Positions 1 to 7,657 of a stretch of 15,142 nucleotides of DNA are shown here, in pieces. Both the position numbers and the translations under genes were made by a program. Every line of letters begins with the position of its first letter. Within the stretch, counting starts at the first letter, position 1. The notes under the pieces were generated by a model. The model did no database searches, was not told the origin of the DNA, and was given only the letters and a program-made list of their open reading frames with translations. The DNA comes from NIOZ-UU13 sp048635425 (GTDB taxonomy: Bacteria; Planctomycetota; Phycisphaerae; Sedimentisphaerales; Anaerobacaceae). The stretch spans positions 1 to 15,142 of the forward strand of contig JAIVYN010000070.1 in NCBI GenBank assembly GCA_048635425.1, read 5' to 3'.

Positions 1-605
1 AAGGCAACACTATCAATCAGCGTACTGCCATCGGAGTCGAACAGAGCTATCTCCTCGCCGTCCGCACCGAGTTTAAAATTCGCATGCAGCCCGGCGTCTG
101 TCGTATCATTGTCGGCCCATATCAACAGATAGCCCCCTGCGGGGATGGTAGTTAAAGCCGAATTGCCATAGGGAATTCGCCACTTGCTCGGAACAGACAG
201 ATTGTCCGTCAGGTACATCCCACCTACATTAATAGCATCGGTGCCGTAGTTGTAGAGCTCGACCCAGTCATCATATTGGCCCTGCGTGTCCCGCATACAA
301 CTGCTATTGGAGGCCATAAATTCATTGATTGCCAGAGGTATGCCTGTCTGGTGCCACTGGTCGGCCAACAGGGCAAAATCACTCATATCGACCTGGTCAT
401 CCCTGTCGAGGTCGGCTGGGTTTTCCGGAGGGGCCAACCACTGCTCGGCAAAAACATGGATGTCTAGGAAGTTGACCTGGCAATCTCCATTTAAGTCCCC
501 TATCGGACAGTCGGCCTTCACAGTCCGCAAGGACTCCATAGGAGAGCCGAGTAAGGACACAGCTAATACCAGGCTGAGCAATGAGATTTTCATGAATCGG
601 GGCAT
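1..605 (-). CDS. Secreted dockerin-like / lamin-tail domain protein (5' part, runs off the left edge)
   Basis: Function is unknown; it is probably an exported surface or extracellular protein. Read on the minus strand from ATG at 605 (MPRFMKISLL...), it opens with a hydrophobic signal sequence ending near VKA-DCP. Next come two dockerin/EF-hand-like calcium loops, DLNGDCQVNFLD and DLDRDDQVDMSDF, each followed by an FAEQWL/LLADQW helix. From about residue 70 there is a lamin-tail domain pattern (INEFMASNS, DWVELYNYG, YLTDN, GGYLLIWAD, HANFKLGADGEEIALFD). The frame is open to the window edge, so about 201 residues are visible and the C-terminus is missing. A second ATG at 593 (MKISLL) is an alternative start, but an AAGGG at 616-620 favours 605. 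This dockerin-then-LTD arrangement is common in Phycisphaerae-type planctomycetes and does not by itself imply a cellulosome. Confidence 0.82.
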   Translation of the reverse strand, partial: MPRFMKISLLSLVLAVSLLGSPMESLRTVKADCPIGDLNGDCQVNFLDIHVFAEQWLAPPENPADLDRDDQVDMSDFALLADQWHQTGIPLAINEFMASNSSCMRDTQGQYDDWVELYNYGTDAINVGGMYLTDNLSVPSKWRIPYGNSALTTIPAGGYLLIWADNDTTDAGLHANFKLGADGEEIALFDSDGSTLIDSVA

Positions 606-635
606 TTTAGCTAATCCCTTCCCCACTTATATTTT

Positions 636-652
636 AACCGCTTAGTGCGGTT
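636..652 (-). promoter_or_regulatory. Small stem-loop in the leader of the dockerin/LTD gene
   Basis: AACCGC (636-641) and GCGGTT (647-652) form a perfect 6-bp stem with a 5-nt loop. It lies between the predicted transcription start and the ribosome binding region. It could stabilise the leader; no regulatory ligand class is recognisable. Confidence 0.3.
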
Positions 653-680
653 TAACCTCCGTAGTTGATAGGCTTTACAT

Positions 681-710
681 ATTTTAACATATTGAGAACA
701 GTCGAGTCAA
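681..710 (-). promoter_or_regulatory. Sigma70-like promoter for the dockerin/LTD gene
   Basis: On the minus strand, a -35 TTGACT (705-710) is followed after 18 nt by a -10 TAAAAT (681-686). That would start transcription near 673-675 and leave a leader of about 70 nt before the ATG at 605. Both boxes match consensus in five of six positions. Experimental support is unknown. Confidence 0.5.
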
Positions 711-1046
711 TACCTTTTGGTCGAAAGTAGCAGCAGGGGCTTAAGGGAAAACTTATCGACACCGCCCAACTCCTTTTTGTTACGAAAATCTATTGAAACC
801 TTTTAGACCGGTCCCACCAGCTAACTAGAGCGCACTGGGCCGTGCAAGGACTCGCTAAAAATGGCTTCGGTTAGCGCATTTTCGTAATCCACATTTTGGC
901 AGTGATGACGTGGAGTCCCAATTCAATGAATGAACCGGACGAATATTTTGCTATGTCTTAATAATCTACTTGAGCTGCCTTGACATTCTGCAAGTTCCAG
1001 ATAGGTGTTTGGCAACGTTTTGCTACGATTGACCATGACATAAGCA

Positions 1047-1081
1047 GATTCACGATGTCCATTATAATTGTATCGTGAATC
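1047..1081. repeat. Perfect 10-bp inverted repeat
   Basis: GATTCACGAT (1047-1056) is repeated in reverse complement as ATCGTGAATC (1072-1081), separated by a 15-nt AT-rich spacer. There is no following T-tract, so it does not look like an intrinsic terminator. A protein-binding site or an RNA hairpin is possible. Confidence 0.5.
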
Positions 1082-1454
1082 CGAAAAGCTGTCCAGGTAA
1101 GTTACGAAGCATGGCTGATAAATCGTAACAGGATGCCTCAAAGAAAAAAATAAGGTAACAGAGATTTTATTATTTGACTTTGAGCTCTTCATAGGTGTTT
1201 GTTGAGCGTTGCATGCTCATTACCTGAAATTGGCTTGCTAATAAATAATAGTAAGGATTTTGCACATTTAAAGTAGCGATGTTGTTAAGCAAGACCAAAT
1301 TGCAGAACATTGCACGATTCAGGAGGATGAGGTAAAATGAACTAATAAATATTCGGAACATAGCAGAAAACGATATAGGATTGAACAAATTATCTTGGCA
1401 AGGAAAGTTGACATCAGTCCACTACAGATTCGACTGCTCCGAGCATTTAACCAA

Positions 1455-1486
1455 CGCAGCCATAGTTATGTTAGCTATGTACTGCG
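1455..1486. repeat. Interrupted stem-loop upstream of the heparinase-like gene
   Basis: Nested complementary arms CGCAG/CTGCG (1455-1459, 1482-1486) and CATAG/CTATG (1461-1465, 1475-1479) form an interrupted stem with a 9-nt loop, 56 nt before the heparinase start. It may be leader RNA structure or an operator; nothing identifies it further. Confidence 0.3.
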
Positions 1487-1541
1487 GATTTTGGTTTAAA
1501 TAAAGTTGTCCGGTGATTAATGCAAAGTAGTAGGAATCCCT

Positions 1542-2723
1542 ATGACATCTACTACAAGAACTATCTCTTTCATTGTCGTATTTCTTGCGTTGGCTATATC
1601 CTCAGTTTTGGGCACTGACATCAAAACCTCTATAGTTCCCAAGGGCCATCCACGAGTTTATGTAAGGCCAAATGATATACCAGAGATAAAGGCAAAACTA
1701 CATTCGCCGGAATTTACAGTTTCCTTGGCAATTGTTAGAGAGAGCAGGCACCCACTTTGTCAGGCATTTGTCAATCTCACCACTGGCCAGAAGGAAAAGG
1801 GTCGTACCGCGATTGCAAATGCTCTACGTGAGCTTAAGAAGTGTACTGATGCTCGAACACCCAATAATGCTATGCATTGGGGAGCCTGTGTATATGATTG
1901 GTGCTATGACTTGCTATTACCGAAGGAGAAGAATCAGTTCATCTTAGAATTTAAGCGTATCGCTGCTTCTCATCATCCTGGGTACCCAGCTAATCCAAAC
2001 GGCCACGCCGTAGTTGGTCATGGTACCGAAGGTTGGCTGCTTACAGACCAGTTACCGGCGGGTTTGGCAATCTATGATGAGTCGCCTCAGATGTTTGATG
2101 CTGCAGCGCAATTGTTTTTTACCAAATTTGTACCCGTTCGTAATTTTCTATACTCCGCCCACATGCATCACCAAGGTGATTCCTACATCGCCACCAGGTT
2201 CCAGCACGACTTGCTGGCGAGCTGGTTATTTCGGCGAATCGGTGCAGGTGACGTGTTCACACGCCAGCAACAATTTGTGGCCTATCAGCTTCTGTATCAC
2301 CTGCGGCCGGACGGTCAGCAGTTCAGAAGCGGAGATACCTATGACTGCAGCGGCAGGAGCAATTCCAAGCGGCGCCTGATGCTTTTGGCCGGTATGTACT
2401 ACGAGGATCCTTATTTGCTTGAGATGGCTGATTCGGATTCCTATAGTCGGCCATCATTTTTCGATCTGATATTCGCACTACTGTTTCGAAGAGCCGACTT
2501 AGAGAAACGCCCACTTGGAGAATTACCTCTATCAAAATACTTCGCTGAGCCTATGGGTGAGATGGTTGCTCGTACCGGGTGGCGGATGGGCTTAGATCCT
2601 GAATGTCCCCTTCGGGGAATGGGAGAAAATCCCTCGCCTTCAGGCGAAGACTTTAGTATTGTTTCGGCATGGAGCATTATCGCAAATCCAGCCATACGAC
2701 ATATGATATCAAGTTTCACTTAG
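1542..2723 (+). CDS. Truncated heparinase II/III-like polysaccharide lyase
   Basis: Heparinase II/III-like proteins cleave acidic polysaccharides by beta-elimination using an N-terminal alpha/alpha toroid and a C-terminal beta-sandwich. The start ATG has AGGA (1532-1535) six bases upstream and a signal peptide (IVVFLALAISSVLG). The toroid is recognisable: HPRVYVRPNDIPEIKAKL near residue 35, ACVYDWCYDLL, GHGTEGWLLTDQLPAGLAIYD, YSAHMHHQGDSY, FRSGDTYD, and MGEMVARTGWRMGLD near residues 338-352. In relatives the catalytic beta-sandwich follows that last motif. Here the homology stops at about nucleotide 2600, and the frame continues into the left end of an IS200-type element before stopping at 2723. 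The missing C-terminal half is not found after the element. The product is therefore probably an inactive remnant. The exact lyase family (PL12/15/21 or DUF4962-like) cannot be fixed by eye. Confidence 0.7.
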   Translation: MTSTTRTISFIVVFLALAISSVLGTDIKTSIVPKGHPRVYVRPNDIPEIKAKLHSPEFTVSLAIVRESRHPLCQAFVNLTTGQKEKGRTAIANALRELKKCTDARTPNNAMHWGACVYDWCYDLLLPKEKNQFILEFKRIAASHHPGYPANPNGHAVVGHGTEGWLLTDQLPAGLAIYDESPQMFDAAAQLFFTKFVPVRNFLYSAHMHHQGDSYIATRFQHDLLASWLFRRIGAGDVFTRQQQFVAYQLLYHLRPDGQQFRSGDTYDCSGRSNSKRRLMLLAGMYYEDPYLLEMADSDSYSRPSFFDLIFALLFRRADLEKRPLGELPLSKYFAEPMGEMVARTGWRMGLDPECPLRGMGENPSPSGEDFSIVSAWSIIANPAIRHMISSFT

Positions 2724-3155
2724 TGTGGATTACGAAGTATCGAAAATCTATTCTAACAGGAGAGATAGCTAAAAGGGCCAGAGAGCTAATACGAGAGGTA
2801 TGTCGCACTTGTGATGTTGAGATAATCCGCGGACATGTAGCTAAGGATCATGTGCACATATTCGTTTCGGTTCCGCCCCATATATCGGTTAGCAAGCTTA
2901 TGCAGAGCATAAAGGGCAAAAGTTCCAGGAAGATGATGTCAGAGTTCAGGAATCTAAGCAAACAGTTCTGGGGCAGACACATCTGGGCCAGAGGGTATTT
3001 TGCAGCAAGTTCAGGCAATGTTACAGATGAAGTGATTATGCAGTATATAGAGCTTCAGGGTAAAGAGCCTGAGGACGGAGATTTCCGTATAGATGGCGGA
3101 CTTTAGTGGGCTTACAGCCCAGCCATAAAGCTACCGCCTTCAGGCGGTAGTAGTT
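2600..3155 (+). mobile_element. IS200-type insertion sequence (approximate ends)
   Basis: A short element with a single Y1 transposase gene and subterminal hairpins instead of terminal inverted repeats, as expected for IS200/IS605 elements. Left end: hairpins TCCCC-TTC-GGGGA (2606-2618) and TCGCC-TTCA-GGCGA (2634-2647). Right end: TGGGCT-TAC-AGCCCA (3107-3121) and CTACCGCC-TTCA-GGCGGTAG (3131-3150). The left and right hairpins share the core CGCC-TTCA-GGCG. GACTTTAGT also occurs both at 2649-2657 and at 3100-3108. The exact cleavage sites cannot be assigned, so the ends are estimates. The element abuts a truncated heparinase gene on its left and a copy of a dispersed repeat (3158-3181) on its right. 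Confidence 0.7.
2669..3106 (+). CDS. tnpA: IS200-family Y1 (HUH) transposase
   Basis: This protein catalyses single-strand cut-and-paste transposition of the surrounding element as a dimer. At 145 aa it is full length for the family. The N-terminus YDIKFHLVWITKYRKSIL is typical. The metal-binding HUH motif is H61-V-H63, followed by SVPP and the SVSKLMQSIKGKSS segment. The catalytic tyrosine is Y126 with Q130 four residues later (VTDEVIMQYIELQ). The start overlaps the end of the broken heparinase frame and has no clear ribosome binding site, in keeping with the poor expression usual for these elements. No TnpB/IscB-like partner is present. Confidence 0.9.
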   Translation: MEHYRKSSHTTYDIKFHLVWITKYRKSILTGEIAKRARELIREVCRTCDVEIIRGHVAKDHVHIFVSVPPHISVSKLMQSIKGKSSRKMMSEFRNLSKQFWGRHIWARGYFAASSGNVTDEVIMQYIELQGKEPEDGDFRIDGGL

Positions 3156-3157
3156 TA

Positions 3158-3181
3158 CTTAAGTATCCGGATGAAAAGAAA
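3158..3181. repeat. Dispersed 24-bp direct repeat, copy 1
   Basis: The sequence begins CTTAAGTATCCGGA and continues TGAAAAGAAA. The same parts recur near 8093-8129 in the same orientation. This copy lies right next to the right end of the IS200-type element. Confidence 0.6.
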
Positions 3182-3255
3182 TGTATCATTTATATATAAT
3201 TCTTTTGGGAATAGGTAAACGTCCCGAACTCAGAGCTCAACGAGAAATACAGAGT

Positions 3256-3288
3256 AGGCGTCCGACCTCAGTCCCGCGAGGGATGCCT
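3256..3288 (-). terminator. Possible hairpin terminator of the propeller-like gene
   Basis: AGGCGTCC (3256-3263) and GGATGCCT (3281-3288) pair over 8 bp with one G-T pair. The hairpin starts 5 nt after the stop codon of the minus-strand gene. There is no U-run after the stem, so intrinsic termination is only a guess. Confidence 0.3.
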
Positions 3289-3293
3289 TCTGT

Positions 3294-4670
3294 TCAGCGC
3301 GCTGGTGGCAATACGGAAACGTCCGCGGTAAGATCCCCGTGAAAATCCTTGTTCATACAGACGGAAGAACTACACAGGCCGGTAATGTCCACAACATATG
3401 CCTGGATCTGACCGCCAGCGTTTCCCCAGTTGCTTACGGCACAGAATTTTTTGCCGTCAAATGAAACTGCACCGTGAGTCTCGGAAAGATAATCGACTTT
3501 TACGTTTGGGATGTAAGCTAGGCGTTCGACAACGGGTTCGGTGTCCCAGGTGAGTTCGACTGCGATCACCTCATCTACATACAAACCTTTGTGTGTGCTC
3601 TGAATGTAGGCCCATCCGGGCCTGTGCGTATTGCGCGTTCCTGTGTGACTTCCGGCCGGGCACAGAGCCTTTTCTCTGCCGTCTTTCAGACGCCGCATGA
3701 TGCACTGCCCCTGATTCGGGCTCGACTTGGCGATCCCTACCGCGACGTCATCGCCGTTCTGATCAATCCCTAAATCATAATGGCTCGGATGCCCATAGCT
3801 GCTCCATCTCGCGCCGACTTCGCGGCTCGTCGTCGACTCATATACCTGGGTGACGTCATTTTGTGTTCCCTTGCCGTTTACAACAATATATTTCCCGGAA
3901 AAGCAGATCGACACCCAGTCTATATCCCAACCTGTCAAATCAATATCTGGGTATTTCTTCTTTTCCTTCATATCATAAGCAAATGTCACCTTCTTGCCGC
4001 TCTTGACGGCATAAGGAGCAATCCACCTTCCATCTCCGGAAATATTGCCCTCCGACATGTAAGATAGACCGGAGTAGCCGGAGAATGTTGCAATTGTGTT
4101 CGACGTGCCTTTTGCCAGGTTGAACTGCTCAATTCTGCTTCCGTTTCTGGGTAAGACGATCATAATATCAGGTTTTACCGGATGAAAGCGGGCAGGACCT
4201 GAAGGCATCTTCAAGTCGAGAGGCTCGTACGTATTACCGTCCAGAAACATCTTGCACCCCTTGTTAAGAAACAGCACGCTTCCATCAGCGTTCCAGGGGG
4301 GATCCTTCTGGTAATGGTTTCTGCAATTCTGCGGCCATGTGCCCCCGATGGCCGGTATGGGCTGTCCCTTGTCCCCGGACACGCGCGTGATCTTCGAGCC
4401 GAAGTACGGATCGGTAAACGTCTCCAGATATCCCGGTTTGGCGAGCTTGCTCTTGGAGATGGCCTCGGTATATGTGACCACATTCCCTCCCAGAGGATGG
4501 GATGGATTCGGGAAATAGAACTTTGCGGTCGCGGTACTCGCAAGCACGGATACCAGAATGACTTTCGGCATCGTATCCTGGAATGAGGGGTATGGGGTGG
4601 CTCCAATGTTGGTGATGGGGTATACGCATAGCAATAGTGTGATGGTTTGTCTTATCCTAATACCTTTCAC
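3294..4670 (-). CDS. Secreted propeller-like protein of unknown function
   Basis: 458 aa. The GTG start at 4670 is chosen because GGAGGA lies six bases upstream and a hydrophobic segment (ITLLLCVYPITNIGA) follows. An internal ATG at residue 34 (MPKVILVSVLASTATA-KF), with AGGA upstream, gives an even more classical signal peptide, so the start is uncertain; either way the protein is exported. After it come FTDPYFGSKITRVSG, a WNADGSVLFL blade-like segment, ARFHPVKPDIMIVLP, GNISGDGRWIAPY, ICFSGKYIVV and HGAVSFDGKKFCAVSNW. These repeated S-x-DG-[KR] turns resemble a beta-propeller, loosely like oligogalacturonate lyase or TolB-type folds. No catalytic motif is recognised. It follows the DUF1080-peptidase gene on the same strand after 98 nt and may be co-transcribed with it. 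Confidence 0.6.
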   Translation of the reverse strand: MKGIRIRQTITLLLCVYPITNIGATPYPSFQDTMPKVILVSVLASTATAKFYFPNPSHPLGGNVVTYTEAISKSKLAKPGYLETFTDPYFGSKITRVSGDKGQPIPAIGGTWPQNCRNHYQKDPPWNADGSVLFLNKGCKMFLDGNTYEPLDLKMPSGPARFHPVKPDIMIVLPRNGSRIEQFNLAKGTSNTIATFSGYSGLSYMSEGNISGDGRWIAPYAVKSGKKVTFAYDMKEKKKYPDIDLTGWDIDWVSICFSGKYIVVNGKGTQNDVTQVYESTTSREVGARWSSYGHPSHYDLGIDQNGDDVAVGIAKSSPNQGQCIMRRLKDGREKALCPAGSHTGTRNTHRPGWAYIQSTHKGLYVDEVIAVELTWDTEPVVERLAYIPNVKVDYLSETHGAVSFDGKKFCAVSNWGNAGGQIQAYVVDITGLCSSSVCMNKDFHGDLTADVSVLPPAR

Positions 4671-4694
4671 GGCATATCCTCCAGCAGCATACGA

Positions 4695-4751
4695 TTATTC
4701 CTTGGCTCCGTGCTTGCGAAGGAGTTCGACGATTTCAGAACTACATGGGCT
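4695..4751 (-). pseudogene. Relic of an ankyrin-repeat C-terminus
   Basis: Between the two minus-strand genes, an 18-codon stretch reads SPCSSEIVELLRKHGAKE and then TAA (4695-4697). This matches the end of an ankyrin repeat (x-E-I-V-E-L-L-x-x-H-G-A). An in-frame TAA at 4752-4754 closes it upstream and there is no start codon. It appears to be the leftover tail of a deleted ankyrin gene. It is short enough that chance resemblance cannot be excluded. Confidence 0.45.
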
Positions 4752-4768
4752 TTATCAGACAACGAGGA

Positions 4769-7657
4769 TCAACCCTTTCCGGCAAGGTCAATGAGGAAAG
4801 CGTATATGAAAGCCGTTTCATGATACCTTTTATAACGTCCAGAAACTCCTCCATGTCCGGCCTCCATATATGTGCGCAACAAAAGCCGGTTATTATTCGT
4901 TTTCAAGGCACGTAGCTTGGCGACCCACTTAGCCGGCTCCCAGTACTGCACTTGTGAATCCTGAAGGCTTGTAGTGACGAGAATATTAGGATAGTCCATC
5001 TTCTTCACATTATCATAGGGAGAATAAGAAAGCATGTAGTCATAGTATTCTCTCTTGTTAGGATTGCCCCACTCGTCGTACTCATTGGTTGTCAGTGGAA
5101 TGCTTTCGTCAAGCATAGTTGTGATGACATCCACAAAGGGCACGGATGCGATAGCTCCTTTGAACAAATCAGGCCTCATGTTCACGACTGCTCCGATGAG
5201 CAGGCCCCCGGCACTGCCTCCGGAGACAAAGAGTCTGTCCGTACAGGTATATTTCTCAGTGGCAAGATGCTCGGCGCAGGCTATGAAATCTGTGAACGTG
5301 TTCTTTTTCTTCAAGAGCTTTCCATCTTCGTACCATTGTCGACCTAGTTCCTGACCACCTCGTATATGGGCGATAGCAAACACAAAACTACGATCCAAGA
5401 GGCTGATCCTGAATGGGTCAAATGCGGCATCCATACTTGCCCCATAGGAGCCATACCCGTAAAGCAGGAGTGGATTGGTACCATCCTTCTTAAGTCCTTG
5501 CCGATAGACAATAGAAATGGGGATCTTCACACCATCTTTTGCTCGAGCGTAAAGACGTTCGCTCCTGTAATTATTGGAGTCAAAGCCGCCCAGTACTTCT
5601 TCTTGTTTTAGGAGAGTCTTCTGCCGAACTTCCATATCGTAATCGTACACTGATCTGGGAGTCGTTAAGGAACTGTAGGTATATCTGAGAATGGAGGTAT
5701 CAAAATCAAAATTGTTGCTTGGGTACGCAAGGTAGGCAGGCTCCCCAAAATCCAGGTAATGCTCGTCTTGTCCGTTCCAGGGCTTAATCCTGAGTTGCAG
5801 GAGTCCATTCTGCCGTTCGATGACAACAAGATAATCCCGAAAGATTTCGATACCTTCCAGCAGCATATCCTTCCGATGAGGTATCAGCTCCTTCCAATGT
5901 TCTTGACCGGTTTGATCGACTGGAGTCATCATCAGGCGGAAGTTCTTCGCCTGGTCGTTGGTAACCACATAGAAATGATCCTTGTAGTGGTCCAAGAAAT
6001 ACTCGTGTTCTCTCTTTCGAGCTAGGAATACCTTGAATTCGCCAGCAGGATCGTCTGCCTCAACATAGCGGTACTCCGTGCTCAAGGTGTGCACTGACAT
6101 GATCATTACATATCTCTTTGACTTGGTCTTGTAAACGTAGCAGGAGAAGTTATCATCAGTTTCCTCGAAGACCAGTATATCATCAGCGGGGTCTGCACCC
6201 AAAACGTGTCGGTACACCCTGTAGGATCTCAGCGTGACTGGATCCTGTTTCGTATAGAAAACGGTTTTGTTATCATTGGCCCAGGCGACGTTCCCGGTCA
6301 CTTGCGGTATTTCATCTTCAAGCAAATCCCCTGTCACGAGGCTTTTGAATCGAATGGTGTATATTCTTCGACCGACCGTATCCACCGCGTAGGCGAGCAG
6401 GTCCTGATTGTAGCTTACAACTCCTCGACGAACGGAAATGAAATCATGACCCTCCGCCAACTCATTGACATTGAGCATGATCTCTTCTTCGCTCTCCAGT
6501 GTCCCTCTTTGGCGACAGTAGATGGGATATTCCTTTCCCTCTTCATAGCGAGTGTAGTAGTAATAGTCGTCCTGCTTGTACGGCACGGACATATCTGTCT
6601 GTTTGATACGGCCCTTGAATTCTTCAAACAGGGTTTGCTGGATGCCTTCGGTATGGGCCATGACCGAATCAGTGTACTCGTTTTCGACTTTGAGATATTC
6701 AACAGCTTTTGGATTGTCCCGCTCCTTCAGCCAGTAATAGTTATCGATTCGGACATGTCCGTGTTTCTCAAGTTTCTTCGGGACCTTTTTTGCAACGGGT
6801 GGCACTGGCTTGGGAGCATATTCACCGACTGCTAATGGGAGGATCTCTACCTTTCGGAATTCCACAGGATGACTTTCTGCCTGAAGGGCGATGTACCCTT
6901 CATGGAGCATCTTCTCTCCATCGACGATCAGCTTCTGGGCGTCAGGGTCCTTCTCATCAAGCTGCGGCCTCTCATATTCCAACACGACCTGCCCGTTAAC
7001 GATATGCTTGATGATGGAATTGCCGTGCACCTCAACTTCCATAGTCACCCACTGGTCGTCGTGATAAGTTTTCGAACGGGAGGGTATACAATGACGGGTC
7101 ACCAGTTCGCCGTCCATCACGATGTGCGTACCGGGAGTACATACGTTTCCGGTTGAACGTTCATCCTTGCCGTTACCTCCGAGCAGCTGGGCTTCTATAG
7201 AAACTGGAAAGTTCTGATCTTTTGTCATGCTCTCGGGGGATTGACAATGCAGCATCAGCCCGCTGTTTCGAAAGGCCCATTCAGGACCTCCAGGAGTCTG
7301 ATCTCCCACGAACCGATACTGCACCCGAAGAATATAGTGTGAAAACTTGTCCTTATAGAATAGGTGCCCGAATTTCCCGTCGAATTTCTCGTACTGATCG
7401 TAAGAGACCTTCAGGATTCCATCCTCCACACAAAACGTGTTCCCGTAATTGTCATTTAGTTCATGACCGGTAATCTTGATGATCCACCCCTCGAGGTTCT
7501 TGCCGTTGAAAAGACTAATCCAGCGGTCCTGGTTTACCGTGCCTTGTTCCATTGCACAACCGCAAAGGATGGTTATGACGGTCAGGCCCAGGACGATCTG
7601 CCAATACGTCATTATCCTTGGCTGAAGATTCTTGTTGGGAAGCTGTTTGTTAGCCAT
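4769..7657 (-). CDS. DUF1080 (3-keto-disaccharide hydrolase family) fused to oligopeptidase B-like serine peptidase, putative lipoprotein
   Basis: A 962-aa two-domain protein. The ATG at 7657 is chosen because AAGGAG lies nine bases upstream; M16 is an alternative start. A hydrophobic segment ends in the lipobox-like L-C-G-C34, suggesting an exported lipoprotein. Residues about 44-275 are a DUF1080 domain (WISLFNGKNLEGW, FRNSGLMLHCQ, IEAQLLGG, ending PVEFRKVEILPL), a family that includes 3-keto-glucoside hydrolases. A proline-rich linker (YAPKPVPPVAKK) leads into a full S9A prolyl-oligopeptidase-type enzyme. This part starts GHVRIDNYYWL, has a propeller in the middle, and ends in an alpha/beta-hydrolase with the triad S815 (GGSAGG), D900 (TSLQDSQVQYWEP) and H935 (EAGHGG). 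Oligopeptidase B cleaves short peptides after basic residues; the exact specificity here is unknown. Each half is of normal size and the frame is unbroken, so this looks like a genuine fusion and not a read-through artefact. Confidence 0.85.
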   Translation of the reverse strand: MANKQLPNKNLQPRIMTYWQIVLGLTVITILCGCAMEQGTVNQDRWISLFNGKNLEGWIIKITGHELNDNYGNTFCVEDGILKVSYDQYEKFDGKFGHLFYKDKFSHYILRVQYRFVGDQTPGGPEWAFRNSGLMLHCQSPESMTKDQNFPVSIEAQLLGGNGKDERSTGNVCTPGTHIVMDGELVTRHCIPSRSKTYHDDQWVTMEVEVHGNSIIKHIVNGQVVLEYERPQLDEKDPDAQKLIVDGEKMLHEGYIALQAESHPVEFRKVEILPLAVGEYAPKPVPPVAKKVPKKLEKHGHVRIDNYYWLKERDNPKAVEYLKVENEYTDSVMAHTEGIQQTLFEEFKGRIKQTDMSVPYKQDDYYYYTRYEEGKEYPIYCRQRGTLESEEEIMLNVNELAEGHDFISVRRGVVSYNQDLLAYAVDTVGRRIYTIRFKSLVTGDLLEDEIPQVTGNVAWANDNKTVFYTKQDPVTLRSYRVYRHVLGADPADDILVFEETDDNFSCYVYKTKSKRYVMIMSVHTLSTEYRYVEADDPAGEFKVFLARKREHEYFLDHYKDHFYVVTNDQAKNFRLMMTPVDQTGQEHWKELIPHRKDMLLEGIEIFRDYLVVIERQNGLLQLRIKPWNGQDEHYLDFGEPAYLAYPSNNFDFDTSILRYTYSSLTTPRSVYDYDMEVRQKTLLKQEEVLGGFDSNNYRSERLYARAKDGVKIPISIVYRQGLKKDGTNPLLLYGYGSYGASMDAAFDPFRISLLDRSFVFAIAHIRGGQELGRQWYEDGKLLKKKNTFTDFIACAEHLATEKYTCTDRLFVSGGSAGGLLIGAVVNMRPDLFKGAIASVPFVDVITTMLDESIPLTTNEYDEWGNPNKREYYDYMLSYSPYDNVKKMDYPNILVTTSLQDSQVQYWEPAKWVAKLRALKTNNNRLLLRTYMEAGHGGVSGRYKRYHETAFIYAFLIDLAGKG

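Larger units (their letters stand above)
606..1541. other. Long intergenic region between divergent genes
   Basis: No convincing gene is seen on either strand; the small minus-strand open frames here lack a ribosome site, domain motifs and bacterial-looking composition. The stretch holds the promoter and leader of the leftward dockerin/LTD gene, two inverted repeats (1047-1081 and 1455-1486) and a repeated 10-mer ATAGGTGTTT (1002 area and 1190 area). It is AT-rich and could be decayed coding sequence. Confidence 0.6.

Noticed and set aside
286..645. Plus-strand open frame opposite the dockerin/LTD gene
   Set aside because: The minus-strand frame carries clear EF-hand and lamin-tail motifs, so this is its shadow.
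923..1388. Two small overlapping minus-strand open frames in the left intergenic region
   Set aside because: They have no ribosome site, no recognisable domain and irregular composition; both read NTY-x-EL only because a 10-mer is repeated.
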